DNA from: Paenibacillus kyungheensis
GTDB taxonomy: Bacteria > Bacillota > Bacilli > Paenibacillales > Paenibacillaceae
Reading direction: 5' to 3'
Length of the DNA stretch: 64,000 nt
NCBI RefSeq assembly: GCF_028606985.1
Contig: NZ_CP117416.1
Coordinates: forward strand, 968,001 to 1,032,000
Below the pieces are notes generated by a model. The model searched no databases and had not been told where the DNA came from. It worked only from the letters and a program-made list of their open reading frames with translations. Position numbers and translations under genes: made by a program. This document shows, piece by piece, positions 46,386 to 55,093 of the stretch (the stretch's first letter is position 1; every line of letters begins with the position of its first letter).

Positions 46386-47684
46386 ATGCAATTGAGAACG
46401 GTTACAGAGAACTTGGAACAATACAATACGGAGAAGATGAACCAACTACTTGTGGAAATGTATGGACAAGAACAAGTACAGTATCAGTTGGAGCGTTATC
46501 AACAACTTATGAATAACTATCATCAACAATTTGGAGATGGCAATATTCAATTATTCAGCTCTCCAGGTAGAAGTGAAATTGGTGGTAATCATACAGACCA
46601 TAACTACGGTAAAGTATTGGCAACAAGTATCAATCTAGATACGATTAGTGCTGCTGTACCTGTAGATGAACCTTATATTACGATTGTGTCTGAGGGCTAT
46701 AAAGATGTGTACAAAATCCATACTTCTGAATTAGAGCCTGTAGCAGGCGAAGGCGGTACACTAGCGCTTATTCGCGGAATCGTTGCTGGCTTTGTTCAAT
46801 GGGGATTACATGTAGGCGGATTCAATGCTTATGTATCTACCAATGTATTAGCAGCTTCCGGGCTTAGTTCTTCAGCTTCTTTTGAAATGTTAATCACTAG
46901 CATCCTAAATACGTTCTACAATAACAGTCAAGTTGATATCGTAAATATGGCTCGAATTGGACAATATGCTGAAAATAAATTCTGGAACAAACCCTCTGGA
47001 TTATTAGATCAAATGGCTTGTGCGCATGGCGGATTAATCGCAATCGATTTTATCAATCCCAAAGAACCTGCGATTCAACATGTACCGTATGATTTCAATG
47101 CACAAGGGTATGAGATGGTCATCGTGAACACAGGAGGCAACCATGCCGATCTGACTGCTGATTATGCTGCGGTACCGGAAGAAATGAAGGCGGTTGCGGA
47201 AGCGCTGGGTCATGAAGTGTGTCGTCAGATTACGCTGGAAGAAGTATACAGCAATCTATCAAGCCTTCGTGAACAAACAGGCGATCGTGCTATATTGCGT
47301 GCACTGCATTTCTTAGAAGAAAATGATCGTGTCGATGAGCAAGTGAAAGCACTACAATCGAACGAATGGGATCATTTCTTAGAATTAATTACAGGCTCGG
47401 GTAATTCATCATGGAAATGGCTTCAAAACGTATATCAAGATTCTCATACCCGTGAGCAAAGTATTTCGATCGCTCTAGCAATCACTGAGATTTTCTTGAA
47501 GCAAAAGCAAGCAGGCGCTTGTCGTGTACATGGTGGCGGATTTGCAGGTGTCATTTTGACTATTTTGCCAAAAACATTAGTTAGTGAATATACAGCATTA
47601 ATCGAAAAAACGTTAGGCACCTCTACGTATATCATCAATGTACGTCAACATGGATCCATCTGCTTGAACAACCACCTCAATTAA
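46386..47684 (+). CDS. galK: Galactokinase
   Basis: A 432-residue GHMP kinase. SSPGRSEIGGNHTDHNYGKV near residue 58 is the galactokinase signature that binds galactose, VLAASGLSSSASFEM near 155 is the ATP-binding glycine/serine loop, and ACRVHGGGFAGVILTIL near 377 is GHMP motif 3. It phosphorylates galactose at C1 for the Leloir pathway. It is somewhat longer than the usual ~390 residues because of a helical N-terminal extension. No galE or galT gene adjoins, so it stands alone between an AraC-fusion gene and a terminator. AAAGGGG lies upstream of the ATG. Confidence 0.93.
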   Translation: MQLRTVTENLEQYNTEKMNQLLVEMYGQEQVQYQLERYQQLMNNYHQQFGDGNIQLFSSPGRSEIGGNHTDHNYGKVLATSINLDTISAAVPVDEPYITIVSEGYKDVYKIHTSELEPVAGEGGTLALIRGIVAGFVQWGLHVGGFNAYVSTNVLAASGLSSSASFEMLITSILNTFYNNSQVDIVNMARIGQYAENKFWNKPSGLLDQMACAHGGLIAIDFINPKEPAIQHVPYDFNAQGYEMVIVNTGGNHADLTADYAAVPEEMKAVAEALGHEVCRQITLEEVYSNLSSLREQTGDRAILRALHFLEENDRVDEQVKALQSNEWDHFLELITGSGNSSWKWLQNVYQDSHTREQSISIALAITEIFLKQKQAGACRVHGGGFAGVILTILPKTLVSEYTALIEKTLGTSTYIINVRQHGSICLNNHLN

Positions 47685-47747
47685 AGAATACATTTTTGTA
47701 ATATCTATTGTAGAATCATCTACCTGATATTTTACAAGCCAATCACT

Positions 47748-47807
47748 GAAAAAAAGCCTGCTTCTACACCGTCAAATTAACATTGACCGTAGAAGCAGGC
47801 TTTTTAT
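47748..47807. terminator. Long bidirectional terminator
   Basis: AAAAAGCCTGCTTCTAC and GTAGAAGCAGGCTTTTT form a perfect 17-bp stem with an additional GTCAA/TTGAC inner pairing. It separates the convergent galK and GH64 genes. Confidence 0.95.
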
Positions 47808-47828
47808 ATCACGCAATTATAGATACGT

Positions 47829-49205
47829 TTACCAGCCGACGCGGATAATCAATCCTTTTGGATCACCCACTTCAAGATACGAAGCTTGTTGATTGTAATC
47901 ATCATAAGCAAATCCATATGCTAAGCGATTGATACTGTGATCATGCCAGAACTTCGCGTAGTAATTAGCAGGTGCAGCTTTGTAATATTGAGCAGGATTG
48001 TTCCAATTGGCTTGGTTGTCATACACATGTCGATTGATCGCTGAACATGTACCTGAATCCTCTGCCAGTCGACCATTACACAGTAGGATCTCCTGCGTGC
48101 TGTAATTGCTGTATCCAGCAAAATAATTAGCTTGCGTACCATTTACCCCGAATGCGCCATGAATCGGTGCTACGATACGATATGGAGCTTGTACATCGGC
48201 AAGAGATTGGAAGGTAGCCGGAACTTCACTCCGATACTTACTAAATAGACCTGCACGTGTCTCGGATTCCAATTCGCCTACCGTCTGATCATAATTACCT
48301 GCACGATTGACAAGGCGGTGTTGTAAAGGAAATCCAAAACCATCTACACGAGTAGTATTTCCATGATATCCTGTACCGTCTACAGTAAATTCAACAAAGT
48401 CGAAATAGATATTACGGTTCGGATCAGCCGTATTATTAATATCAGGTCCTGCGAATCCATCATCATATGTTTTGATATAACATGGAGAGCCTACACAGAT
48501 AAACATCCGCCCGGAATCAATTTTGGGCATACTCACCCAATTGATCTGACTGATCGTGCTATAAATGTTAGCGTAATTCACTCCGTTCTTGGTTAAATGC
48601 CCTGTCGCATTGTTAAGAGCCGTCGAGATCGGTTTCAATTGACCATTGTTATCAAGATAACTCCATTGCTTGGTGGCAGGATTAATTCCTAGAATCCCCC
48701 AATAGATCTGATTGTCGGCATAAGCACCTTTGGTACCATTTAATAATTTGAAAGATAATGCTCCATTCCCTGTAGCGCTTGGTATAGATGACGCTGGGAT
48801 ACTGTAGATCGAATTGTCACCTGTTCCAGGATTGGGAGGTGGGGTTGAGCCTGTTGTGACTGTATAGCTAAATTTCGATGTGTCATAAGCGGCTGTTCCA
48901 TTATTGTACGTAAATGAATATTGGATCACCTGACCTGATGATACACTGGCGACATTTTGTACATAACGTTTAGATCCACTGTCATACGTCATTCGTAGAT
49001 TTTGCAGATTACCCGAGTTCACCGAGTAGTGCACATCGACCCAGGAAGTATTTACGTTGGAAGAGAACCAGATAGTGGCTGTCGTCCCGGATGTAGTAAC
49101 CCCTTGAGTATAATCTGCTGCTGATACCGAAGATGATGCTGGTGGAAAAAGACTGCTGACAAGAACAAGCATAGATAAAAGCAAGAAGTAACCCATTTTC
49201 TTCAT
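47829..49205 (-). CDS. Secreted beta-1,3-glucanase, CBM56 plus GH64
   Basis: A 458-residue secreted enzyme. The start MKKMGYFLLLSML follows GGAGG by 8 nt; an ATG two codons earlier is too close. The signal peptide ends near SSSVSAA. A family 56 carbohydrate-binding module (about 31-120) has ATIWFSSNVNTSWVDVHYSV and GQVIQYSFTYNNG. The GH64 domain (about 140-458) carries FDFVEFTVDG and RVDGFGFPLQ, which hold the Glu and Asp catalytic pair of laminaripentaose-producing beta-1,3-glucanases. It should attack fungal cell-wall or algal beta-1,3-glucan. The gene is monocistronic. Confidence 0.92.
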   Translation of the reverse strand: MKKMGYFLLLSMLVLVSSLFPPASSSVSAADYTQGVTTSGTTATIWFSSNVNTSWVDVHYSVNSGNLQNLRMTYDSGSKRYVQNVASVSSGQVIQYSFTYNNGTAAYDTSKFSYTVTTGSTPPPNPGTGDNSIYSIPASSIPSATGNGALSFKLLNGTKGAYADNQIYWGILGINPATKQWSYLDNNGQLKPISTALNNATGHLTKNGVNYANIYSTISQINWVSMPKIDSGRMFICVGSPCYIKTYDDGFAGPDINNTADPNRNIYFDFVEFTVDGTGYHGNTTRVDGFGFPLQHRLVNRAGNYDQTVGELESETRAGLFSKYRSEVPATFQSLADVQAPYRIVAPIHGAFGVNGTQANYFAGYSNYSTQEILLCNGRLAEDSGTCSAINRHVYDNQANWNNPAQYYKAAPANYYAKFWHDHSINRLAYGFAYDDYNQQASYLEVGDPKGLIIRVGW

Positions 49206-49642
49206 ACACATATCCTCCTATTCAAATTGTATGCGATTCCACGTTCGCTTTTAATTATTTCAATATATGGTAATAAATACAATACAAAAAGCATGTGTAA
49301 TTCTCCTGTGTATTTCTATGCTAAGATTTCTTAAATTAAAGAAATTTTTATTTGCTTTTTTGTTCAATAACAGCTAAAGTTTTATACTTGAGCGTCTAAA
49401 TAGACCGGAATTTATGTTCATTTTAGAGTGAATTTATGTTCACTGCATAATCTGGAAATGTTCGGCAAAAGTTAAACGATATGTACTATATCTAGTATGT
49501 CAAGAAAATTATTTTTTTATAAATGATTATCGCGATGTATGTAAAATACGTGTTCAAAGAAGTGCCCGTTTTACTTGATATTTTGAAAAAATAGACCGTT
49601 TTTAAGGCATGTTTGGGCCAAGATGTAGACCTTCAGTTCCTA
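49206..49642. other. Intergenic region upstream of the GH64 gene
   Basis: About 440 bp of AT-rich DNA without a gene. It should hold the leftward GH64 promoter. The visible structure is one pair of 13-bp direct repeats (separate entry); nothing else is recognised. Confidence 0.5.
49408..49442. repeat. Pair of 13-bp direct repeats at 22-bp period
   Basis: GAATTTATGTTCA occurs at 49408-49420 and again, identical, at 49430-49442. The 22-bp period equals two helical turns, as expected for a regulator binding cooperatively on one face of DNA. It lies about 200 bp upstream of both GH64 (leftward) and the nrd promoter (rightward). Confidence 0.5.
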
Positions 49643-49696
49643 TTGACAACACTATATATAGCGTATATCTTTGATAAAGCCTTCTATATATTGCGG
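49643..49696 (+). promoter_or_regulatory. nrd promoter with tandem NrdR boxes
   Basis: TTGACA (49643-49648) and TATCTT (49666-49671) are 17 bp apart. ACACTATATATAGCGT (49649-49664) fills the spacer and matches the NrdR-box consensus except at one position. A second, weaker box, CTTCTATATATTGCGG, starts at 49681, 32 bp (three helical turns) later. Tandem boxes at this period are the standard arrangement for NrdR, the repressor of ribonucleotide reductase genes. Confidence 0.82.
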
Positions 49697-49854
49697 TTAC
49701 GATGTTTGAGCAGGTAATATATAGGTTATAGCTAATTATACGCGCTAGAGTAGATAACACTTATATGATATTAGATCATTGTTATCTGTATTTATATAGT
49801 GATTGAACGGATGAACAGTACTACATATTGAACCGAGAAGGAGATGTCACAACC

Positions 49855-50223
49855 ATGCTAATTGCTTATGATTCCAAAACAGGCAATGTAAAACGATTTA
49901 TCAACAAATTAAAATTACCTGCTGTACAAGCTGTACAGATTGATGAGGCGCTGACGTTGGATGAACCTTTTGTACTGGTAACGTACACAACTGGATTTGG
50001 TCAGATTCCTGATAAGGTAGTTCATTTTTTGGAGAGAAATCACAATCGCCTGATCGGAGTTGCAGCAAGTGGCAATCGCAATTGGGGAGACAAATTCGCT
50101 CGGAGTGCTGATCTAATCTCAGAACGTTATAATGTACCGGTTGTGTACAAGTTCGAATTAGCAGGTACAACAGGAGACGCACAACGATTTCAACAGGAGG
50201 TAGATAAAATTGCGGCATATTGA
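49855..50223 (+). CDS. nrdI: NrdI, flavodoxin-like activator of class Ib ribonucleotide reductase
   Basis: A 122-residue flavodoxin-like protein starting MLIAYDSKTGNVKRFINKL, the FMN-phosphate loop of NrdI. VTYTTGFGQIP and GVAASGNRNWGDKFARSADLI are the other two flavin-contact loops. NrdI delivers the oxidant that assembles the dimanganese-tyrosyl radical cofactor in NrdF. AAGGAG precedes the chosen ATG; a start nine codons earlier lacks a good site. It overlaps the nrdE start by 14 nt and is first in the NrdR-controlled nrdIEF operon. Confidence 0.95.
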   Translation: MLIAYDSKTGNVKRFINKLKLPAVQAVQIDEALTLDEPFVLVTYTTGFGQIPDKVVHFLERNHNRLIGVAASGNRNWGDKFARSADLISERYNVPVVYKFELAGTTGDAQRFQQEVDKIAAY

Positions 50224-52294
50224 ATTGAACAACTTACTGATGCAACGGGACGAGAGTGGATTTTTCCGTTTGGATAAAGATAAAGAAGCAGTTGTAGAAT
50301 ATATGGAAGAGGTAGCTCGTAAAAGTATCAACTTCCCGGACACCAAAACGAAAGTACGTTATATGATCGATAACGATTATTATGAAGATATGTACAAAAA
50401 CTATACTTCTCAAGATGTAGAAGAAGTATATGCGATTACACACAGTTATGATTTCCAATTTCCATCTTATATGGCGGCTTCCAAGTTCTACACAGATTAT
50501 GCAGTGAAAACGAATGACCGTAGTCAATACTTGGAACATTATGCGGATCGTGTCGCAGTCGTGGCGCTTCACTTGGGACGCGGGGATGCGGATAATGCCA
50601 AAACTCTTGCCAAATCCATGATGGAACAACGTCTACAACCAGCAACACCAACATTTTTGAATGCAGGTAAAAGTCGTCGTGGTGAAATGGTTTCTTGTTT
50701 CTTGTTAGAAATGGATGACTCTTTGAACTCGATTAACCATGTACTGAACACTTGTATGCAATTATCCAAAATTGGTGGCGGTGTAGCGGTTAACTTGTCC
50801 AAACTTCGTGGACGCGGTGAGCCGATCAAAGGTGTTGAAGGTGCAGCAAAAGGAATTATGCCTGTATTAAAACTGATGGAAGATGCTTTCTCCTATGCAG
50901 ATCAAATGGGTCAACGTAAAGGTTCTGGGGCAGCGTATTACAACATTTTCGGCTGGGACGTTATGGAGTTCTTGGATAGCAAAAAAATCAATGCAGATGA
51001 GCGTACACGCCTCAAAACATTGTCAATCGGTCTTGTTGTACCGAATCGCTTTTACCAATTAGCAGCAGATAATGAACTATTGCATGTATTCGCACCTTAT
51101 AGTGTATACAAAGCGTATGGTAAATATCTGGATGATCTAGATATCGATGAAATGTACGATACATTGCTTGCTGATGATCGTGTCAAAAAGAAAGCAATCA
51201 TGAGTGCTCGTGATATGCTAACCAAAATCGCAAGTGTACAATTAGAATCCGGTTATCCGTATATTATGAACAAAAGTAATGCGAATAACGGTCATGCACT
51301 AAAAGATATCGGATCGATTCGTATGTCTAACTTGTGTACAGAAATTTTCCAATTACAAGAAACATCTGAGATTACAGATTATGGTCAAGATGATGTTATT
51401 CGTCGCGATATTAGCTGTAACTTGGGTTCACTTAATATGGTAAACGTCATGGAACTTGGCAAAATTCGTGAATCCGTTCATGAAGGAATCATGGGTCTAA
51501 CATCGGTTAGTGATATGACAGATATCGCTAATGCACCGGGTGTAGCCAAAGCAAACCGTGAAATGCACTCTGTAGGTCTTGGTGTTATGAACTTGCATGG
51601 TTACCTTGCTAAAAACAAAATTGCGTATGAAAGTGACGAAGCAAGAGACTTTGTTCGTACTTTCTTTATGATGATGAATTTCTATTCATTAGAGAAAAGT
51701 ATGGAAATTGCTCGTGATCGTCAAACGACTTTTGCTGATTTTGAAAAATCAGAATATGCAAAAGGAACGTACTTTGATCGTTATTTAGAAATCGATTATC
51801 GTCCAGCAACAACACGTGCAAGCGATTTGTTCGGCGATATGTATATCCCAACACCAGCAGACTGGCAAAACCTGAAAGCTGATGTAATGAAACATGGTCT
51901 GTATCATGCTTACCGTTTGGCGATCGCGCCAACAGCAAGTATTTCATATATCCAAAATGCAACATCTAGCGTAATGCCGATTGTAGAACAAATTGAGACT
52001 CGTACGTATGCGAACTCAACGACTTACTATCCAATGCCATATATGCAACAGGATAACTATTTCTACTACAAATCTGCTTACCAAATGAATCAATTTAAAG
52101 TATTGGATCTGATTGCTGAAATCCAAAATCATGTCGATCAAGGAATTTCAACAGTACTTCATGTAGGTAGCGATGTAACGACTCGTCAATTGGCTCGTTA
52201 TTACCTGTATGCTGCACACAAAGGTCTAAAATCACTTTACTATACACGTACCAAATTGCTTAGCGTAGAAGAGTGTATTACTTGCTCGGTATAA
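50210..52294 (+). CDS. nrdE: NrdE, class Ib ribonucleoside-diphosphate reductase large subunit
   Basis: A 694-residue catalytic subunit that reduces ribonucleoside diphosphates. The start is TTG, 9 nt after AGGAGG. PATPTFLNAGKSRRGEMVSCFLL holds the first active-site cysteine region, SNLCTEIFQ the thiyl-radical cysteine, and ISCNLGSLN the partner cysteine. The C-terminus ends SVEECITCSV, the CxxC pair that passes electrons from a redoxin. The N-terminal ATP-cone of class Ia enzymes is absent, as expected for NrdE. A hairpin follows before nrdF. Confidence 0.97.
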   Translation: MRHIELNNLLMQRDESGFFRLDKDKEAVVEYMEEVARKSINFPDTKTKVRYMIDNDYYEDMYKNYTSQDVEEVYAITHSYDFQFPSYMAASKFYTDYAVKTNDRSQYLEHYADRVAVVALHLGRGDADNAKTLAKSMMEQRLQPATPTFLNAGKSRRGEMVSCFLLEMDDSLNSINHVLNTCMQLSKIGGGVAVNLSKLRGRGEPIKGVEGAAKGIMPVLKLMEDAFSYADQMGQRKGSGAAYYNIFGWDVMEFLDSKKINADERTRLKTLSIGLVVPNRFYQLAADNELLHVFAPYSVYKAYGKYLDDLDIDEMYDTLLADDRVKKKAIMSARDMLTKIASVQLESGYPYIMNKSNANNGHALKDIGSIRMSNLCTEIFQLQETSEITDYGQDDVIRRDISCNLGSLNMVNVMELGKIRESVHEGIMGLTSVSDMTDIANAPGVAKANREMHSVGLGVMNLHGYLAKNKIAYESDEARDFVRTFFMMMNFYSLEKSMEIARDRQTTFADFEKSEYAKGTYFDRYLEIDYRPATTRASDLFGDMYIPTPADWQNLKADVMKHGLYHAYRLAIAPTASISYIQNATSSVMPIVEQIETRTYANSTTYYPMPYMQQDNYFYYKSAYQMNQFKVLDLIAEIQNHVDQGISTVLHVGSDVTTRQLARYYLYAAHKGLKSLYYTRTKLLSVEECITCSV

Positions 52295-52339
52295 TATTTT
52301 TCGGTAGTTGATTATAAAATAATATCTATAGTTATGCAG

Positions 52340-52373
52340 TATACAAGAAAGCCTTTTTAGGCTTTTTTGTATG
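52340..52373 (+). terminator. Intra-operon hairpin between nrdE and nrdF
   Basis: ATACAAGAAAGCC pairs with GGCTTTTTTGTAT with one mismatch and a TTTTTA loop. A T-tract inside the right arm makes it terminator-like. Because nrdF lies 180 bp downstream in the same direction, it may attenuate rather than fully stop transcription, or protect the nrdE message. Confidence 0.6.
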
Positions 52374-52554
52374 CTTTACGTGCTTGGCAATATCAGCACG
52401 ATCGGATTCAAATGAACCATGATTTTTGCCCGGTACCATATCTTTCAGCAAGTGCTTGGCGATATGTAGACTGTACCGTTTGAGTACATACTTGTGTTCT
52501 TTTATCAAAGTGCAATAAGTAGTATCCAATGTTTAAAAGGAGGAATTTTAACTT
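52374..52554. other. Spacer between nrdE hairpin and nrdF
   Basis: The full nrdE-nrdF gap is 260 bp, unusually wide for this operon. After the hairpin the remainder holds two near-identical 13-bp copies of TGCTTGGC(A/G)ATAT (52381 and 52453). A reverse-strand frame across it has no ribosome-binding site, so no gene is called. AAGGAGG for nrdF is at its right end. Confidence 0.4.
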
Positions 52555-53523
52555 ATGACTGGACCTATCAAAGCTGTAAACTGGAACCGTCCTGATGATG
52601 ATTTCACAATGATGTTCTGGAATCAAAATATTATGCAATTTTGGACGGATGATGAAATCCCATTGTCTGATGATAAAATGTCATGGATTCAATTGAGTGA
52701 CATCGAACGTGATACGTATATGAAAGTGCTTGGAGGACTTACTCTACTTGATACGATTCAAGGTGGCGTAGGCATGCCGAAAGTATTGGAACACGTCGAA
52801 GGGATGCAACGTAAAGCAGTATTAGGCTTTATGGCGATGATGGAGCAGATTCATGCCAAATCATACAGCAGTATCTTTACAACATTGTCTTCTACAGAAG
52901 AGATCGATAAGATTTTCCAATGGGTGGAAGACAATCCACGTCTACAGACCAAAGCAGAAACGATCCGTCAGTACTACTTGAATATTAATTCGCCAAAAGA
53001 GCTATTTTTAGCTATGGCGGCTTCTGTATTACTCGAAAGCTATTTGTTCTACAGTGGATTTTTCTATCCGCTTTATCTAGCTGGACAAGGTAAAATGACG
53101 TGTAGTGGTGAGATTATTGATCTGATTTTACGTGATGAAAGTATTCACGGTGTGTATGTAGGGGTACTTGCACAAGAAATCTACAATGATCTTGAAGAAG
53201 ACGAGCAAAAAGACGTTTACGAAATCTTAGAAGGTCTACTGACGTATCTTCATGCGAATGAAGAGAAGTATACGGAAGAGATTTATGATCCAATCGGTCT
53301 AACTGAAGATGTAAAAGTCTTCCTTCGTTATAATGCAAACAAAGCGTTTATGAATTTGGGCTTTGATCCTGTATTTGCTGAAGAAGAAGTGAATCCGATT
53401 GTATTCAACGGGATCAGCACACATACGAAACAACATGACTTTTTCTCGAAAAAAGGAAATGGATATGTGCGTGCGATGAACGTTGAGCGTTTGACTGATG
53501 ATGATTTTAAATTTGATTTTTAA
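52555..53523 (+). CDS. nrdF: NrdF, class Ib ribonucleoside-diphosphate reductase small subunit
   Basis: A 322-residue radical subunit; AAGGAGG lies upstream. It starts [17 protein letters not shown], and the metal ligands are spread along the four-helix core, with [12 protein letters not shown] near residue 99 and [14 protein letters not shown] near 193. [18 protein letters not shown] near 165 matches the NrdF core. It houses the dimanganese or diiron tyrosyl radical activated by NrdI. It is last in the operon and is followed by the nested hairpin element. Confidence 0.96.
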   Translation: MTGPIKAVNWNRPDDDFTMMFWNQNIMQFWTDDEIPLSDDKMSWIQLSDIERDTYMKVLGGLTLLDTIQGGVGMPKVLEHVEGMQRKAVLGFMAMMEQIHAKSYSSIFTTLSSTEEIDKIFQWVEDNPRLQTKAETIRQYYLNINSPKELFLAMAASVLLESYLFYSGFFYPLYLAGQGKMTCSGEIIDLILRDESIHGVYVGVLAQEIYNDLEEDEQKDVYEILEGLLTYLHANEEKYTEEIYDPIGLTEDVKVFLRYNANKAFMNLGFDPVFAEEEVNPIVFNGISTHTKQHDFFSKKGNGYVRAMNVERLTDDDFKFDF

Positions 53524-53548
53524 AATGGCTTTCTTGAGAAACCGCTAT

Positions 53549-53667
53549 GGGAAAGAAATCATTCGGTCGGTCGCTGGTTGTAGATCCATTTTTGGAATAA
53601 CCGCTATGCGGTAAAAATGGATCTACAAATGCGAACGCTTCGCTCCTTTCGAATTGATTTCTTTCCC
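53549..53667. repeat. Nested three-level inverted-repeat element
   Basis: GGGAAAGAAATCA (53549-53561) pairs with TGATTTCTTTCCC (53655-53667). Inside it TGTAGATCCATTTTT (53579-53593) pairs perfectly with AAAAATGGATCTACA (53613-53627), and inside that ACCGC pairs with GCGGT across TAT. The whole 119-nt unit can fold as one branched hairpin. It lies 25 bp after nrdF with no T-tract. It resembles dispersed bacterial hairpin elements (REP/MITE-like), but this cannot be confirmed from one copy. Confidence 0.65.
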
Positions 53668-54076
53668 TTCGCTCAGGCGGGGGAGTTAGGAAAGCAAGGA
53701 TTTTAAAAGATTAGATTTGGTGTGGTAGCAGGTTGGGATCGTTTGGGAGATACTTGAGTTACAGATGATACGAGATAGATAGGGATAGTAGAGAGAGAAT
53801 AGAGATAATTAGAGAGATAAATATAGAGTATATATGAGTTCAAAAGGGTGAAGTAAAGGGTGTTTTTCTGTGTGTTAAGCAGAAAGGCAGCCTTTTTTCG
53901 GTTTTAATTGTTTTATGGTATGGTTTGGCTGTTGATATTTTGATCTGTTTGTTTGATTATTGGGATATTATGTGTTGGGATGATGTGGATAAGCGAATTA
54001 AGGATATATAAGAGAGTAGAATAGAAGTGTGGAAAAATATATAGAGAATAGATATATCAGAAAAGAGGAAAAAGGG
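53668..54076. other. Gene-free region after the nested hairpin
   Basis: About 400 bp without a supported gene. It includes a purine-rich stretch with many AGAGA/GATA repeats (about 53760-53840) and the presumed promoter of the thioredoxin-like gene, which could not be placed. Confidence 0.45.
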
Positions 54077-54403
54077 ATGGAACAGCTTTTTTCTAAAAAG
54101 CAGGTAGATGATTTTATTCGCCAGCATTCGTTGACATTGCTTATGCTCAAAACGCAGAATTGTAGTGTATGTGAAGCGGTTCAACCGCAGGCGGAACGTT
54201 TGTTAGAAGGGTATGAGCATATTACAGGTGGATTTGTGTATATGGAGGATGTGCCTGAATTGGCGGGAGAGTATATGATTTTTACTTCACCGGTATTGTT
54301 GCTACTGATGGAAGGCAAAGAGGTATATCGGGTGGCTCGCTTTATTATATTTGAAGAATTGGCGAACCAGATCAATCGGTATCATGAATTTATGCAATCG
54401 TAA
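54077..54403 (+). CDS. Thioredoxin-like protein
   Basis: A 108-residue protein starting MEQLFSKKQVDDFIRQHS; an upstream ATG with 16 more residues lacks a ribosome-binding site. LLMLKTQNCSVCEAVQPQA carries a CxxC active site (CSVC) at the start of a thioredoxin helix, and FTSPVLLLLMEGKEVYR has the expected cis-proline strand. It is cytoplasmic. Lying downstream of nrdIEF, where some genomes have the NrdH redoxin, it could donate electrons to NrdE, but the 550-bp gap and different active-site sequence make that only a possibility. Confidence 0.8.
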   Translation: MEQLFSKKQVDDFIRQHSLTLLMLKTQNCSVCEAVQPQAERLLEGYEHITGGFVYMEDVPELAGEYMIFTSPVLLLLMEGKEVYRVARFIIFEELANQINRYHEFMQS

Positions 54404-54444
54404 ATACTATAATCGGGTAATGCTTGTTAAAGGAGATGTTAGAT

Positions 54445-54924
54445 ATGGGTATTACAGGCGTTTATTATGAGGAACATAAAAATTTAGAAGATATTTTGGC
54501 GGGAAATGTACAACCACCCACGCTGGATATTGATAAAACATGGAGTCTGATTGTAGATATGTTCCCGGATATTCCTTTGGTTCCGGTAGGGGAGCAATAT
54601 AAAGTTGACAGTCAGGCGACTGAATATGGTTCTTTTTATTTACCTGCGGACAAGGTAGCCGAAATTGCAACGCAAATTCCTGAATTGAAACAACCTGAGA
54701 ATCTAATCAAACGGATTGATTTTGAAAAGTGGAAAAACATTCCCGAGATGGACATAGAGCAATTGGATGAACGGGCAATGATTATGTTAGCTTTTCCGAT
54801 GCAAAGTGATGAGACCTATGAAGAATTAGTAGATGGTTACTTGCTTCCTCATCTGGAATCGGTATTTGAACTTTTTGAAAAAGCATTTGCTAATCAAAGT
54901 GGTTTGGTATTTATGATTATGTAA
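54445..54924 (+). CDS. DUF1877 (YfbM-like) protein
   Basis: A 159-residue acidic protein. AAAGGAG lies 9 nt before the ATG that starts MGITGVYYEEHKNLEDIL. LDIDKTWSLIVDMFPDIP near residue 30 is the family's most conserved stretch, and YLPADKVAEIATQIPEL and YLLPHLESVFELFEKAF follow. The family is widespread and has no established biochemical function; members often occur near toxin-immunity or stress genes. It follows the thioredoxin-like gene by 41 bp, so the two may be co-transcribed, and a terminator follows. Confidence 0.75.
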   Translation: MGITGVYYEEHKNLEDILAGNVQPPTLDIDKTWSLIVDMFPDIPLVPVGEQYKVDSQATEYGSFYLPADKVAEIATQIPELKQPENLIKRIDFEKWKNIPEMDIEQLDERAMIMLAFPMQSDETYEELVDGYLLPHLESVFELFEKAFANQSGLVFMIM

Positions 54925-54944
54925 TAACAAATGTCCAATAATCC

Positions 54945-54978
54945 AATAAACCTATCGCTAGTCGGATAGGTTTATTTT
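54945..54978 (+). terminator. Rho-independent terminator
   Basis: AATAAACCTATC pairs with GATAGGTTTATT around an 8-nt loop, followed by T-rich sequence. It ends the DUF1877 gene. Confidence 0.88.
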
Positions 54979-55093
54979 TTATTTGTATAGAATCTACATA
55001 TTTAAGGAAAACTTTATATTTAGCCTACTTTTATTTTTAACAATCTTCTTTATGATTTTGAGATCACAGATCAAGATCAAGGAGGATATGATA

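Noticed and set aside
52332-52529. A 65-residue reverse-strand frame in the nrdE-nrdF spacer, considered as a homing-element remnant
   Set aside because: No ribosome-binding site, and it runs through the hairpin; no homing endonuclease, intron or intein motif could be recognised.
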